A DNA stretch of 44,045 nt. Source: Shewanella xiamenensis (GTDB lineage: Bacteria; Pseudomonadota; Gammaproteobacteria; Enterobacterales; Shewanellaceae). Shown piece after piece: positions 8,938 through 17,684 of the stretch. Position 1 is the first letter of the stretch; each line of letters begins with the position of its first letter. The notes below the pieces were generated by a model that saw only the letters and a list, made by a program, of their open reading frames with translations, searched no databases and had not been told where the DNA came from. The stretch covers positions 1 to 44,045 of the forward strand of contig NZ_BMOP01000031.1 in assembly GCF_014647135.1 (NCBI RefSeq), written 5' to 3'. The position numbers and the translations under genes were made by a program.

Positions 8938-9597
8938 ATGACAACTGGAACCACTTCAAGCTGTTGCCAAGGCCCAGCAAGTGCAGAACTGGTCAATAGC
9001 CTCGACTGGGAAAAACAACAGGGGCTTATCCCTGCGGTTATTCAAAACCATCTATCGGGCAAGGTATTAATGCTCGGATTTATGGATAAAGCCGCGCTAC
9101 AGCACACGCTGGCGACCGGTGATGTGACGTTTTTTAGCCGCTCTAAACAACGTTTATGGACCAAGGGCGAAACCTCAGGCCATACCCTAAAATTGGTCGC
9201 CATCGATAAAGACTGTGATAACGACAGCTTGCTGGTACAGGTGTTACCCAATGGCCCAACCTGCCATAAAGGCACCGAAAGCTGCTGGCTCGATGGCAAT
9301 GCTCACCCGTTTTTAAACAATCTGGCCGAGCTTATCGCCTCGCGTAAGGGGCAAAACCCAGAGTCGAGCTACACCGCTTCCCTTTTTGCCCGTGGCACCA
9401 AACGCATCGCCCAAAAAGTCGGTGAAGAAGGGCTCGAAACCGCCTTGGCCGCTGCGACTCACGATAAAGAAGAGCTGATTAACGAGGCATCGGATCTGGT
9501 GTATCACATATTAGTCTTACTTGAAGATCAATCACTAAGCTTAAGTGATATCAACGCCAATTTGCTCGCCCGCCATCAAAAGGCGCAGCAAAAGTAG
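8938..9597 (+). CDS. hisI: bifunctional phosphoribosyl-AMP cyclohydrolase / phosphoribosyl-ATP pyrophosphatase HisIE
   Basis: Second and third steps of histidine synthesis in one chain: HisE-type pyrophosphatase at the C-terminus and HisI-type cyclohydrolase at the N-terminus. Cyclohydrolase metal ligands appear in DKDCDNDSLLVQV and in THKGTESCW-like GPTCHKGTESCW. The HisE part has KVGEEGLETALA and NEASDLVYH. ATG 8938 gives 219 residues and has AAGG at 8925-8928; the frame is open from TTG 8911 but that start is less likely. A short extra N-terminal Ser/Cys-rich tail precedes the cyclohydrolase domain. Last gene of the operon. Confidence 0.96.
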   Translation: MTTGTTSSCCQGPASAELVNSLDWEKQQGLIPAVIQNHLSGKVLMLGFMDKAALQHTLATGDVTFFSRSKQRLWTKGETSGHTLKLVAIDKDCDNDSLLVQVLPNGPTCHKGTESCWLDGNAHPFLNNLAELIASRKGQNPESSYTASLFARGTKRIAQKVGEEGLETALAAATHDKEELINEASDLVYHILVLLEDQSLSLSDINANLLARHQKAQQK

Positions 9598-9622
9598 TCC
9601 GCTTTCAAACATCACGGTATCT

Positions 9623-9654
9623 CTCTGCCGCATTCCTTTTGGTCTACGGCAGAG
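9623..9654 (+). terminator. hairpin after the his operon
   Basis: CTCTGCCG at 9623-9630 and CGGCAGAG at 9647-9654 form an 8-bp perfect stem with a 16-base loop, 26 bases after the hisIE stop. There is no T-run directly after it, so it may be a weak or factor-dependent terminator or an RNA 3'-end stabiliser. Confidence 0.45.
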
Positions 9655-10312
9655 TACTCTCCATTTTGCATTCAGTGACGGCCAATTAACTTGCTGTTGC
9701 TAACCCCGGTTTTACTTAATCCCTGCTGTTGCCAACCCCTTCTAGTGCTAACCAAAGCCTCGCCTCCACAGTCCGTCTTGTAACCCTTAACCTGACCTAA
9801 AAACCACACGACGTCACGCAAATTGTACACCTGGCCCCTGACAAAAAATCAGCAAAATACTGTTGTAATGGTTGACAAGTACACCTTAACTGCCTATCGT
9901 AGCCAGCGTCCTCGAACCAACACCGAGGCATTGTCGCAACTTATTAACATTTAAGATAAATTTAAAAAACAGGGCAAATTGTCTTTGTTATGTGATGTGA
10001 CCAAGCCATTAGATGTGGTCAAGTTACTCGATGTCATTAAGTGCCGAATTAACCCCAAGCAAAGGCGAGTTTTATGCGTATTACCACAGCTTATTATCCC
10101 TATCTGTAGCCGCAATGGCATAGATAGGCATACTCGCCTGACCTTCCATTGTGGCCATATCCCCAACGATCCGCAGATTGCGCCACGATCACAATACAGG
10201 TACACCACGTACCCTTTAGATCCCAGTATCACGCGCCATTCTGCACAGCTCCTCAATAAAGCACTCATCTGAGACAGTTGAGCCATTAATAAAGACGTTT
10301 GAGCGTAAAGTT
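9655..10312. other. intergenic region before the permease gene
   Basis: About 650 bases with no gene I can support. A 97-codon plus-strand frame (9979-10272) has atypical composition and no ribosome binding site. GTACACCT occurs twice (about 9823 and 9880), and a TTGACA-like hexamer lies at about 9871-9876. These could belong to the permease promoter, but no clear TyrR box (TGTAAA-N6-TTTACA) was seen. Confidence 0.5.
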
Positions 10313-11500
10313 ATGACACAGAATAAATTTTTCGGCAGTTTGCTACTAATTGCAGGCACCACCATTGGCGCGGGTATGCTCGCACTTCCTATCGCCTCTG
10401 CAGGACTCGGTTTTGGTGTATCGAGCCTGATTATGTTGCTCCTCTGGGCGCTGATGGCCTACACCGCTCTGCTGATGGTTGAAATCCATCAATTTGCCCC
10501 GAGCGATGCGAGCCTGAACCAATTAGCCCGCACGCTTTTGGGCGCCAAGGGCCAAGTGATTGCCAGTGTTGCGTTAATGTTTTTACTTTACGCCCTGTGC
10601 GCCGCCTATATCGCAGGTGGCGGCGAGCAAGTTAATCAAAAGCTCAATGCTTGGTTAGGATTAAATCTGCCACCACAGGCGGGTGCCATCTTCTTTACCC
10701 TGTTAGTCGGCACCATTGTCGGCTTAGGCACCCATTGTGTCGATTTGATCAATCGCGTACTCTTTAGTTTAAAAATCATTGCGTTAATCCTAATGCTGGC
10801 CTTATTACTGCCACAGGTCGAAGGCACACATTTACTCGAACTGCCACTAGAGCAAGGGCTTATCGTGTCAGCCATTCCAGTGATTTTTACCTCCTTTGGT
10901 TTTCATGGTTCGATTCCATCCGTGGTGCGCTACTTAGGCGTTGAGGTAAAAAGCCTGCGTAAAATCATGCTGCTCGGCTCGGCGTTACCACTGCTGATTT
11001 ACCTGCTGTGGCAACTGGGCAGTCAAGGCGTGCTCAACCAAAGCCAACTGATGACGAATCAAAGTCTTTCAGGCTTTATCAATCAGTTAGCCAGTGTACT
11101 GCACAGCCAATACTTAAGTTCTGCCATCAGTGTGTTTGCCGATCTGGCGCTGGCCACCTCCTTTTTAGGGGTCAGCCTAGGTCTGTTTGACTTTATGGCG
11201 GCGAATTTAAGGCAGCAGGATAATGCCGCGGGTCGCAGTGTTACCGCCGCCATTACCTTCGTGCCTCCTCTGGGGTTTGCCCTCTTTTACCCGCAGGGAT
11301 TTATTACCGCCCTCGGTTATGCGGCAATCGCACTCGTGATCCTCGCGATTTTTTTACCCGTGGCCATGGTGTGGGTACAAAGACAAGCCCGCGATAAAGC
11401 AAAACTGCCACAAGGTTACCGCGTCGCAGGGGGGAAGCTCGGTTTACTGTTAGCTATGCTCTGCGGAGTGGCCGTGATTGGCGCTCAGCTCTTGGGATAA
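10313..11500 (+). CDS. tyrP: aromatic amino acid permease, TyrP/Mtr family
   Basis: Proton-coupled uptake of an aromatic amino acid across the inner membrane (hydroxy/aromatic amino acid permease family). The N-terminus GSLLLIAGTTIGAGMLALP is the family signature and is closest in my reading to TyrP, so tyrosine is the likeliest substrate; tryptophan cannot be excluded. At 395 residues it shows about 11 hydrophobic segments along its length, as in the family. It stands alone between the his operon and ydbH. The symbol is by similarity only. Confidence 0.82.
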   Translation: MTQNKFFGSLLLIAGTTIGAGMLALPIASAGLGFGVSSLIMLLLWALMAYTALLMVEIHQFAPSDASLNQLARTLLGAKGQVIASVALMFLLYALCAAYIAGGGEQVNQKLNAWLGLNLPPQAGAIFFTLLVGTIVGLGTHCVDLINRVLFSLKIIALILMLALLLPQVEGTHLLELPLEQGLIVSAIPVIFTSFGFHGSIPSVVRYLGVEVKSLRKIMLLGSALPLLIYLLWQLGSQGVLNQSQLMTNQSLSGFINQLASVLHSQYLSSAISVFADLALATSFLGVSLGLFDFMAANLRQQDNAAGRSVTAAITFVPPLGFALFYPQGFITALGYAAIALVILAIFLPVAMVWVQRQARDKAKLPQGYRVAGGKLGLLLAMLCGVAVIGAQLLG

Positions 11501-11758
11501 GCTGTACGGATAAACAATCGGGATAAACGCTATTTTAGCTTAAGCCGTATAAGTGCCTGTAAAATCATGATGAATAATGACAGGCACTCAGTCTTGCTTC
11601 GCGCAAGATTGCCAAGTTCTTTATTAGTCAGCCAGCGGCTTGGATGTTAAACTGCCGCTAATCCCGCTTGCCGCTGAGCATCGGCAGCCCCAAATCGCCT
11701 CACGCTCCCACGGGGAGCAATCGCTAGGCGCTGATGATAAGGATGATATTCGAACCCC

Positions 11759-14700
11759 ATGGTTAACACGCCGACATCGCCAAATCAGGCGATGCCTCAA
11801 GAGACGACTGCGGTCGCAGCGCCATATTCGGCGACGCACCGTCGCGGTTCTACACTCAAAAAGCGCTTAAAACAAAGCTTGATAGCCACCACTGTGGCTG
11901 GCCTGTTAGCTGGCGCGGCGCTAACCATTTGGATAGTCAACAGCCAAACCGAAGCCCTGATCCTTCGCGTCGCGAATTATGCCTTAAGCGGCATGGACGG
12001 TGAGCTTAGCGATATTCGTTTAGGCCCCATGGGTTTAGAACATTGGCACATTCGCTCTGCGAGCCTGCGTGTACATGACTCGTATTTAGTGATCAATAAC
12101 CTGGATATTCAGCTTGAACTCAACTGGCCCAAAAGCCTTGAAGAACTGAAGCAACTTGTCCAAGTTGAGAGCTTGACTCAAAAAATCAAGCGCATTAGTA
12201 CGGGCGAGATAGACGTTGAACTCGGCGCATCACTGCTGGAGCGAAGCCCCACCATCGCCGATGAACAAACGCCAGCGTTGGCGTTAAATATCAAATCTTT
12301 ACCTTTAATTGATATAGGTAAAACCACACTCAGATTAGCGCCGCAAGCAGAGCTTCCGGCCTATCAGCTGGTGATGGATAAACTCAGCCTGAATCATCAA
12401 GCTGAATTAACCACAGCCTTTAGCAGCCCTGAGGGTGAACCGTTAGCCCAGCTTGCCGCGACGCTTGGCAACGAACAATGGCGCTTGAAGAGCGAACTGA
12501 ATATCGCGCCGCTACTGGAAAACCTGCATCAAATTGGCCTGCGCCAAACCCAAGGGAGCATCCTCAGCCAATTAACCCTGTGGGATCAACAGTGGCAACA
12601 ACTTGGGATAGGATTAAGTGGGCAATTAAGTTCTGAGAGTGCAATGACACTCGCCAGCGGCGAAATTACAAGCCGCCACCGCATTCAGCAACCCAGCATC
12701 AGCTTAAGCCATTTTGCCGACTTAACGCTCGCGCCGCAGCCGGCTTTAGGGTTTGAGCTTAGTGGATCACTTGCCTCACTCAATCTCACCCTTGAGCCCT
12801 TTAGCCTTGCGCTTACGCCGAATGCGGCACAGCACACCCAGCTATTAGCGGCACTTAATCAGTCTCTGCAATTGAGCGATGTGGACTATCAAGCGCTCCT
12901 TACCCTGCTCTCGGGGCTGAAAAGCACCGAGGCGCCCGTGGGCCTTGGCCTTTCGATGACGGCGCCGCTGCACTATGCACTGACATCTCAAGCGAACACC
13001 CATAAACCCATACCGATGCCCGCATTAGAGGTAACCACCCTAGGCAGTAAGCTTGAGACGCGTATTCACTTACAAGATATCCAGTTAACGCCCACGCCAG
13101 ATGCTTGGAATGTCAAGAGCCGCTGGCAACTGGTGCTTAAGCAAACGACCCCACTGTCGCTGCAGGAGCTCTGGCGCGCAGCCCCGCAGGATCTCAGTTG
13201 GGGCGCGGGAATGCTGCAAACGGCGGGTCATGTCAGTGTTGCTCAGTCACCTCAAGGGCTGAATTGGCAAATCAGCACTGCGCCAGTGACGAGTGACTCA
13301 AGTGACACTCTGCAATTTGCGCTGGAAGATGTGCAGCTACAGCAAACGGCGCAAGCCGCCGAGCATCAAACTAAACAGACGCAGTTAAGCCTTGGCAGTA
13401 TTCAGCTCAACGCCAAGGCCCCCATGGCCGCAAGCGCAACTCCCTTAGCGGCTAAGGATACGACTGGCGCACAATCGACCGAGTTTGCCTTCAAGCTGCC
13501 GCCGCTCTCACTTGCCTTGTCGCAGCTGCGCGTGAGCCAAACGGTAGAGAATCTTGCGGGCACCGCCGCGACCGCAATACAGAGCAGTCGCAACGATATT
13601 AGCCTCAAGGCGTTCACCCTTGAGACATCAAAGCCGATGCTCCTCGATTACTCGTCATTGCAATCCATTGCAAATACTATTCAATCGAGTCATTTGACTA
13701 ATCAAGTTAACTGGCAAGCGCAGCAACTCTTGATTGAAAAGCAGCTCAGCGCCAAAGGCCGAACACGTAAGCAGACTGTCCTTAAACTGGATAATTTGGC
13801 ACTCGCGCAGACGTTAAACTGGCAAAACCAGCGTATTAACGGTCATGAACAGTGGCAAGTCGGCACGGTTGAGCTACAAAGCGATCATCAATTACAGTTC
13901 GCCACGCCTCACAAGCCTCTGCTGTTAACGGGCCAGTGGGTTGTCGATACCAGCATGACAGAGGCTTTGTCTTTGCTTAATCAAACCCAGCCCTTGCCCG
14001 CTGAGTTAAATGTGACCGGTCATAACCAATTACAGGCACAATTTAAGCTGACACATGAGCCAGAGCAGACCCAATTTGCCATGCAAATTACCCAGTCGAT
14101 GACAGAGCTGGAAGGTTTTTATCAAGACACGACCTTTGAAGGCGGGAAATTACAGGCCCAATGCGAGTTCACCTGGGGGCAATCCTATAAGTCGCCGCAA
14201 GCGCCAGGCTATTTCAGCAGTTTAAGTCGGCTGAACTGCCCGCAGACCATGATGACTTTTAACTTGTTCGATCCCGGCTTCCCCTTGACCGATATCGAAG
14301 TGGAGGCCGATATTGTCCTCGCCAAGGATGCCGAAAAGCTTCCCGACAATTGGCTGCAACAACTCACGGGCTTGAGTGATACCGACGTGTCGATGACTGC
14401 TAGGGGCAAAGTATTGAGCGGCCAGTTCTTACTGCCTGATTTTAATTTAAAATTGCAGGACAAATCCCACGCCTATCTATTATTGCAGGGCATGAGCCTT
14501 GAGGAAGTGCTGCGCATTCAGCCGCAAATTGGTATCTATGCCGATGGTATTTTCGATGGTGTATTACCCGTGGATTTGGTCGATGGCAAAGTCTCGATCA
14601 GCGATGGCCAACTGGCGGCCCGTGCGCCCGGCGGCCTTATTGCGATTTCAGGCAATCCGGCGGTCGATCAAATGCGCCAATCGCAGCCTTATCTCGACTT

Positions 14701-14926
14701 TGTATTTTCGGCACTAGAACATTTAGAATACAGCCAGTTATCCAGTAGTTTCGATATGGATCAAACCGGCGATGCCAACTTGTTAGTGGAAGTCAAAGGC
14801 CACAGCCGAGGGATTGAACGCCCCATCCACTTGAATTACTCTCATGAAGAGAACATGCTGCAATTATTCAGGAGTCTTCAGATTGGTAACGATCTGCAGG
14901 ACAGAATCGAAAAATCCGTGAAGTAA
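11759..14926 (+). CDS. ydbH: YdbH-family AsmA-like intermembrane protein
   Basis: A 1055-residue protein with one membrane segment at about residues 40-61 and a long, beta-rich periplasmic part with many short amphipathic repeats. With YhdP and TamB, YdbH is one of the AsmA-like proteins that carry phospholipids from the inner to the outer membrane in E. coli. Identification rests on the downstream ynbE-like lipoprotein and ydbL, on the topology, and on the C-terminal region (GIYADGIFDGVLPVDL, LNYSHEENMLQLFRSL). It is longer than the E. coli protein (about 880 residues). ATG 11759 lacks a strong ribosome binding site; Met12 is a possible alternative start. The ynbE start follows 13 bases after the stop. 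Confidence 0.85.
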   Translation: MVNTPTSPNQAMPQETTAVAAPYSATHRRGSTLKKRLKQSLIATTVAGLLAGAALTIWIVNSQTEALILRVANYALSGMDGELSDIRLGPMGLEHWHIRSASLRVHDSYLVINNLDIQLELNWPKSLEELKQLVQVESLTQKIKRISTGEIDVELGASLLERSPTIADEQTPALALNIKSLPLIDIGKTTLRLAPQAELPAYQLVMDKLSLNHQAELTTAFSSPEGEPLAQLAATLGNEQWRLKSELNIAPLLENLHQIGLRQTQGSILSQLTLWDQQWQQLGIGLSGQLSSESAMTLASGEITSRHRIQQPSISLSHFADLTLAPQPALGFELSGSLASLNLTLEPFSLALTPNAAQHTQLLAALNQSLQLSDVDYQALLTLLSGLKSTEAPVGLGLSMTAPLHYALTSQANTHKPIPMPALEVTTLGSKLETRIHLQDIQLTPTPDAWNVKSRWQLVLKQTTPLSLQELWRAAPQDLSWGAGMLQTAGHVSVAQSPQGLNWQISTAPVTSDSSDTLQFALEDVQLQQTAQAAEHQTKQTQLSLGSIQLNAKAPMAASATPLAAKDTTGAQSTEFAFKLPPLSLALSQLRVSQTVENLAGTAATAIQSSRNDISLKAFTLETSKPMLLDYSSLQSIANTIQSSHLTNQVNWQAQQLLIEKQLSAKGRTRKQTVLKLDNLALAQTLNWQNQRINGHEQWQVGTVELQSDHQLQFATPHKPLLLTGQWVVDTSMTEALSLLNQTQPLPAELNVTGHNQLQAQFKLTHEPEQTQFAMQITQSMTELEGFYQDTTFEGGKLQAQCEFTWGQSYKSPQAPGYFSSLSRLNCPQTMMTFNLFDPGFPLTDIEVEADIVLAKDAEKLPDNWLQQLTGLSDTDVSMTARGKVLSGQFLLPDFNLKLQDKSHAYLLLQGMSLEEVLRIQPQIGIYADGIFDGVLPVDLVDGKVSISDGQLAARAPGGLIAISGNPAVDQMRQSQPYLDFVFSALEHLEYSQLSSSFDMDQTGDANLLVEVKGHSRGIERPIHLNYSHEENMLQLFRSLQIGNDLQDRIEKSVK

Positions 14927-14939
14927 CAAGGAAACCTCA

Positions 14940-15140
14940 GTGAAGATCATTCAATTACAGCAAGTGAGTTTAGGTACATTGCTGCTACTGGCGGCATTGC
15001 AAGGCTGTGCGCCAACAGTAAAGATTGAGCCGCCTGACAAACCGATTGTGATTAATCTCAATGTGAAAATTGAACACGAGATAAAAATCAAAGTGGATAA
15101 GGAGCTAGATCAGCTTCTATCAGATGATAAGTTGTTCTAA
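14940..15140 (+). CDS. ynbE: YnbE-family outer membrane lipoprotein
   Basis: A 66-residue lipoprotein starting at GTG 14940 with AAGGA at 14929-14933. The signal ends in a clear lipobox, LAALQGC (Cys23). The mature part is short, charged and ends in a beta-strand-like segment (INLNVKIEHEIKIKV). In E. coli, YnbE partners YdbH at the outer membrane to complete the phospholipid bridge. It sits directly between ydbH and ydbL, as there. Confidence 0.88.
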   Translation: MKIIQLQQVSLGTLLLLAALQGCAPTVKIEPPDKPIVINLNVKIEHEIKIKVDKELDQLLSDDKLF

Positions 15141-15164
15141 TCACAAAGAATTGAGGAATATACA

Positions 15165-15515
15165 ATGAAATCAATACCACTCAAAACCCTGCTACAAAAG
15201 CCCACATTACTGCTGTTGCTCGGCCTTAGTTTATTCAGCTTAAATGCCTTTGCCATGTCATTGCAGGAAGCCAAAGCCCAAGGTTACTTAGGTGAACAGC
15301 TCAATGGCTATTTAGGCCTAGTGCAAAATAATAGCGAGGCCAAGGCCGTGATGGACGATGTGAATAACAAACGCCGCGCCCATTACGAAACCATCGCTAA
15401 AAAGAACAATATTTCTGCCGCAGATGTCGCCAAATTAGCTGGTGAAAAAGCCATCGCGGCTACAGACAAAGGCAACTATGTGCAAAATGCTCAAGGCAAA
15501 TGGGTTAAGAAATAG
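15165..15515 (+). CDS. ydbL: YdbL-family periplasmic protein (DUF1318)
   Basis: A 116-residue exported protein. A signal peptide with a Leu-rich core ends at LNAFA (residue 30), followed by the family's typical MSLQEAKAQGYLGEQLNGYLG and a KAIAATDKGNYVQN region near the C-terminus. In E. coli the partner YdbL is thought to assist assembly of the YdbH-YnbE bridge. It starts 24 bases after ynbE with GAGG upstream (about 15153-15156) and is followed by a strong terminator, so it is the last gene of the three-gene operon. Confidence 0.9.
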   Translation: MKSIPLKTLLQKPTLLLLLGLSLFSLNAFAMSLQEAKAQGYLGEQLNGYLGLVQNNSEAKAVMDDVNNKRRAHYETIAKKNNISAADVAKLAGEKAIAATDKGNYVQNAQGKWVKK

Positions 15516-15557
15516 CCTTTTTTAATGACAATTGAGCACCGACTAAACCCATCGAAG

Positions 15558-15585
15558 AACGCCTGCAATTGCAGGCGTTTTGTTT
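15558..15585 (+). terminator. rho-independent terminator of ydbH-ynbE-ydbL
   Basis: A perfect inverted repeat, AACGCCTGCAA at 15558-15568 with its complement to 15579, is followed by TTTTGTTT. It is the strongest terminator in the window and marks the end of the core-type genes. Confidence 0.9.
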
Positions 15586-15636
15586 ATCGAGATCGACCGC
15601 CACGAGCATGGTAATCCTCCTGATGGCTTTGCTCCC

Positions 15637-15789
15637 TCAAACTAACAGTACAGGTGTTATTTTCTGCTCTTTTTCTTGACGTAACAAAGCTATAGCTGAC
15701 TCAAACTCCACAATCACACCACCCGCAGTTGTTTTGGCAATATAGGCATCATTAGTCTCTAGACTGAAGTGGCATAGTGAATTTGTCAT
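15637..15789 (-). CDS. small hypothetical ORF, doubtful
   Basis: A 50-residue minus-strand frame from ATG 15789 (MTNSLCHFSLETNDAYIAKTT...), open further upstream to 15819. Amino acid composition is protein-like, with an AGGVIVEFESAIALL stretch, but there is no ribosome binding site and I recognise no family. It lies in the transition between core genes and accessory DNA and may be a remnant. Confidence 0.25.
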   Translation of the reverse strand: MTNSLCHFSLETNDAYIAKTTAGGVIVEFESAIALLRQEKEQKITPVLLV

Positions 15790-15974
15790 CAAGGAACGGA
15801 GGTAAATGCTTAGGAACACCCTTGCGGATTTTCCAGATCCCAGACTTTGGATCGCGGTGTGGTTGAGTCATAAATGCCATCGTTTTGTACCACCCTTTTG
15901 TACCACCTTAAGGTGCCAAAGGTTGGTGAGCCATTGGATTTAGCAACTATAATTCATAGGTTTATGATAGAAAA

Positions 15975-16001
15975 GAAAAAACCCGACCATGTGATCGGGT
16001 T
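15975..16001 (-). terminator. terminator downstream of tRNA-like remnant
   Basis: Reading the minus strand, AACCCGA and TCGGGTT (plus-strand 15995-16001 and 15980-15986) form a stem with an 8-base loop, followed by TTTTTTC. The hairpin lies 9 bases after the tRNA-like 3' end, just where a tRNA terminator would be. Confidence 0.7.
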
Positions 16002-16010
16002 CTTAGAATG

Positions 16011-16031
16011 TGGCGAGAGAGGGAGTCGAAC
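16011..16031 (-). other. tRNA 3'-end-like fragment, candidate attachment site
   Basis: The minus strand reads GTTCGACTCCCTCTCTCGCCA. This looks like a T-loop (TTCGACT), the 3' strand of the T-stem and acceptor stem, and a terminal CCA. The 5' part of a tRNA is absent and the acceptor strand is about three bases short, so this is not a working tRNA gene. A terminator follows directly. Islands that integrate at a tRNA 3' end leave such a partial copy at one border, so this may be one edge of the accessory region. A 9-base inverted copy of the T-arm piece (TTCGACTCC) occurs at 16153-16161. I found no matching intact tRNA in the window. Confidence 0.5.
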
Positions 16032-16267
16032 TACAGGCTTAACACATTGAAAAACATAACTAATAAAGACGCATAACAGGACAGCATTACTTTTTGCATT
16101 ACTTCCAGTTTTTGATAATTTCTTCAATTAGACCAATGACTTACCCTGAGAATTCGACTCCTTAACTTCTGTTCAAAATAACAACATAACCAATTGTATT
16201 TAATGGATTTAATTCAATTTCAAAAAAGTCAATAAAAATTTAAAACAAATAACGCTAGTCGTCATTT

Positions 16268-16423
16268 TTAACCAATATTCGCACATCTGTGACTTATTTT
16301 GATAGCTTCAATGTCTAGATCAGACATCGTTTCAGTAACGGTTTCATCACTGACTGGCAAACGTGAGATAACGCTTGCATGATCTGTAAGTTTTAGTGGA
16401 CAACGACAAGTATACTCTGCCAC
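16268..16423 (-). CDS. small hypothetical protein, 51 aa
   Basis: A 51-residue frame from GTG 16423 (MAEYTCRCPLKLTDHASVI...) to TAA 16268. It begins 3 bases after the stop of the 57-residue gene at 16427-16600, which suggests translational coupling. The region SDETVTETMSDLDIEAI is acidic and helix-like. No family recognised. Function unknown; it could be the second gene of a small two-gene module. Confidence 0.4.
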   Translation of the reverse strand: MAEYTCRCPLKLTDHASVISRLPVSDETVTETMSDLDIEAIKISHRCANIG

Positions 16424-16426
16424 AAA

Positions 16427-16600
16427 TTACATATCAGCCAGTTTTTGGAAAGTTTTAGGATGGGTTCTTAATACTCGTTCCGTTTCTGACTTCACGATTT
16501 GACGCCCAAAGTCACCAGATAAATCAAGTTGCTTGGTCGCTTTGATCTTCGGCCTTGTGACCACTTGAACCCCGTAAATTTCTAATTTTCTATTTATCAT
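16427..16600 (-). CDS. small hypothetical protein, 57 aa
   Basis: A 57-residue basic protein from ATG 16600 (MINRKLEIYGVQVVTRPKIK...) ending ...HPKTFQKLADM. It has a beta-like N-terminus and a helical C-terminal half (GRQIVKSETERVLRTHPKTF), a size and layout often seen in antitoxins, but I cannot name a family. It is followed after 3 bases by another small frame. Upstream on the same strand, about 230 bases away, is an antitoxin-like gene. Confidence 0.45.
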   Translation of the reverse strand: MINRKLEIYGVQVVTRPKIKATKQLDLSGDFGRQIVKSETERVLRTHPKTFQKLADM

Positions 16601-16832
16601 TCTATAGCTTCATGTACTTCGACTTGCTAACAGTATACATATCCCATCAAGCTAAAAATGCGAATTGACAGAACGTCAATCAGATGCCGATATCCGGCAG
16701 TATTTCCTTGCGAACAACCGAACAAAGACTTGTTGTTTGGCGGCATCGACTTATGCGACAAGCCGCTAAGTCTCTTGTAACTAAAGCTGTTTTTGTAGCG
16801 ACATTTGTAAATAAATATAGCATGCCATATAC

Positions 16833-16991
16833 TTAACCATCGATCTCATTCGCTTTGGCTATCACCTCTGTTTGCTTTTGGGTCGCCTCTTCGATAACTT
16901 TTGCAAAAAACTTTCTTTTCTCCCTGGATGATGCGTTGCGCACAAAATCAGAGAAAGCGGTCGATTTGACCTTACGACACTTGGTAATCAT
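16833..16991 (-). CDS. zeta-partner-like small protein (orphan)
   Basis: A 52-residue protein from ATG 16991, chosen because GCGAGG lies 5-6 bases upstream; the frame is open to 17015. It contains the block FSDFVRNASSREKRKFFAKV followed by IEEATQKQ and A-x-A near the end. This aligns residue by residue with the 54-residue protein encoded right after the zeta-toxin-like gene (40862-41026: FVMNASSAEKKRVYTQVI, KKATESQ). The shared core is F-x-x-F-V-x-N-A-S-S-x-E-K. No toxin gene is next to this copy, so it looks like an orphan, perhaps a retained antitoxin. Confidence 0.65.
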   Translation of the reverse strand: MITKCRKVKSTAFSDFVRNASSREKRKFFAKVIEEATQKQTEVIAKANEIDG

Positions 16992-17239
16992 TAATACCTC
17001 GCAAACCTGCATCATGCTGCACGATCATCCAGTATGACATCAAATAAAATCAACGATTAAATACCTGTAATTAAATGATAATTTTTAAAATCGGCTCTTT
17101 AATATATTGTTTGATTAATAACTTTCACAACAATAACCTTTGTACAGCTACCTGTAAGTGGTGTCAGCTTTGGTTAAACTTTGAATTATAAAGTGATTGA
17201 TTGCGTTACTAAGCATAATCCTCAAGGCTTACACGGACC

Positions 17240-17560
17240 TCAACGCACATCATAAAGTCTCTCTGCCGTTATCCATAAATCCGATGGATTGCAATTTAGC
17301 GCTTGGGCTAGTTTCCACACTGAAGCGATAGATGCCTTAGCCACACCGCGTTCAACGCTTGATACAAACGAACGAGCAAGTTCGGCCTTATCTGCTAGCT
17401 CCTCTTGGTTAATCCCCACCTCAACACGACGCAACTTAATTGCTCGGCCGAAGGCCAACCCAATTTTTAACACTTCATCATCATTCACTTGAGAACCCCA
17501 GGATATTGAATACTGGATAATTCTCAAGGACTCATGATAGACAAACCACGCCATAAACAT
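17240..17560 (-). CDS. XRE-family helix-turn-helix regulator
   Basis: A DNA-binding protein of the Cro/CI (XRE) type. The HTH lies in the second half: FGRAIKLRRVEVGINQEELADKAELARSFVSSVERGVAKASI, which shows the usual Q-x-x-L-A-x-x-x-G/A-x-x-x-x-x-V-S-x-x-E-R pattern. The full frame is 106 residues from ATG 17560 with AGGT upstream; a GTG start 25 codons later (VNDDEVLK) preceded by GGGG would give a more typical 82 residues. It is transcribed away from the small membrane protein at 17685. An inverted repeat GTGTTC-N20-GAACAC lies just upstream, consistent with autoregulation. Confidence 0.85.
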   Translation of the reverse strand: MFMAWFVYHESLRIIQYSISWGSQVNDDEVLKIGLAFGRAIKLRRVEVGINQEELADKAELARSFVSSVERGVAKASIASVWKLAQALNCNPSDLWITAERLYDVR

Positions 17561-17578
17561 TACATTTAGACCTGTATA

Positions 17579-17610
17579 GTGTTCATTTTGTTTTTTTACA
17601 TTAAGAACAC
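17579..17610. promoter_or_regulatory. candidate operator, inverted repeat GTGTTC-N20-GAACAC
   Basis: Perfect 6-bp inverted arms at 17579-17584 and 17605-17610 lie between the divergent XRE gene and the 17685 gene. The position and symmetry suit a site for the XRE protein. Inference only; no binding data. Confidence 0.4.
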
Positions 17611-17684
17611 CTACCGATAGAAAGTAAATATTTTCTTTCAGAACAAGCAGTGTCTTTAAACACGCTAATTAAAAGGAGTTACAC

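Noticed and set aside
9800..9900. Possible TyrR box before tyrP
   Set aside because: The GTACACCT repeats do not fit TGTAAA-N6-TTTACA well enough.
9979..10272. 97-codon plus-strand frame before the permease gene
   Set aside because: No ribosome binding site, Cys/Ile/Arg-rich composition unlike neighbours, and an equally long frame on the opposite strand; looks random.
16011..16031. Calling an intact tRNA gene
   Set aside because: Only the T-loop to CCA end is present; no anticodon or D-arm can be found and the acceptor strand is short.
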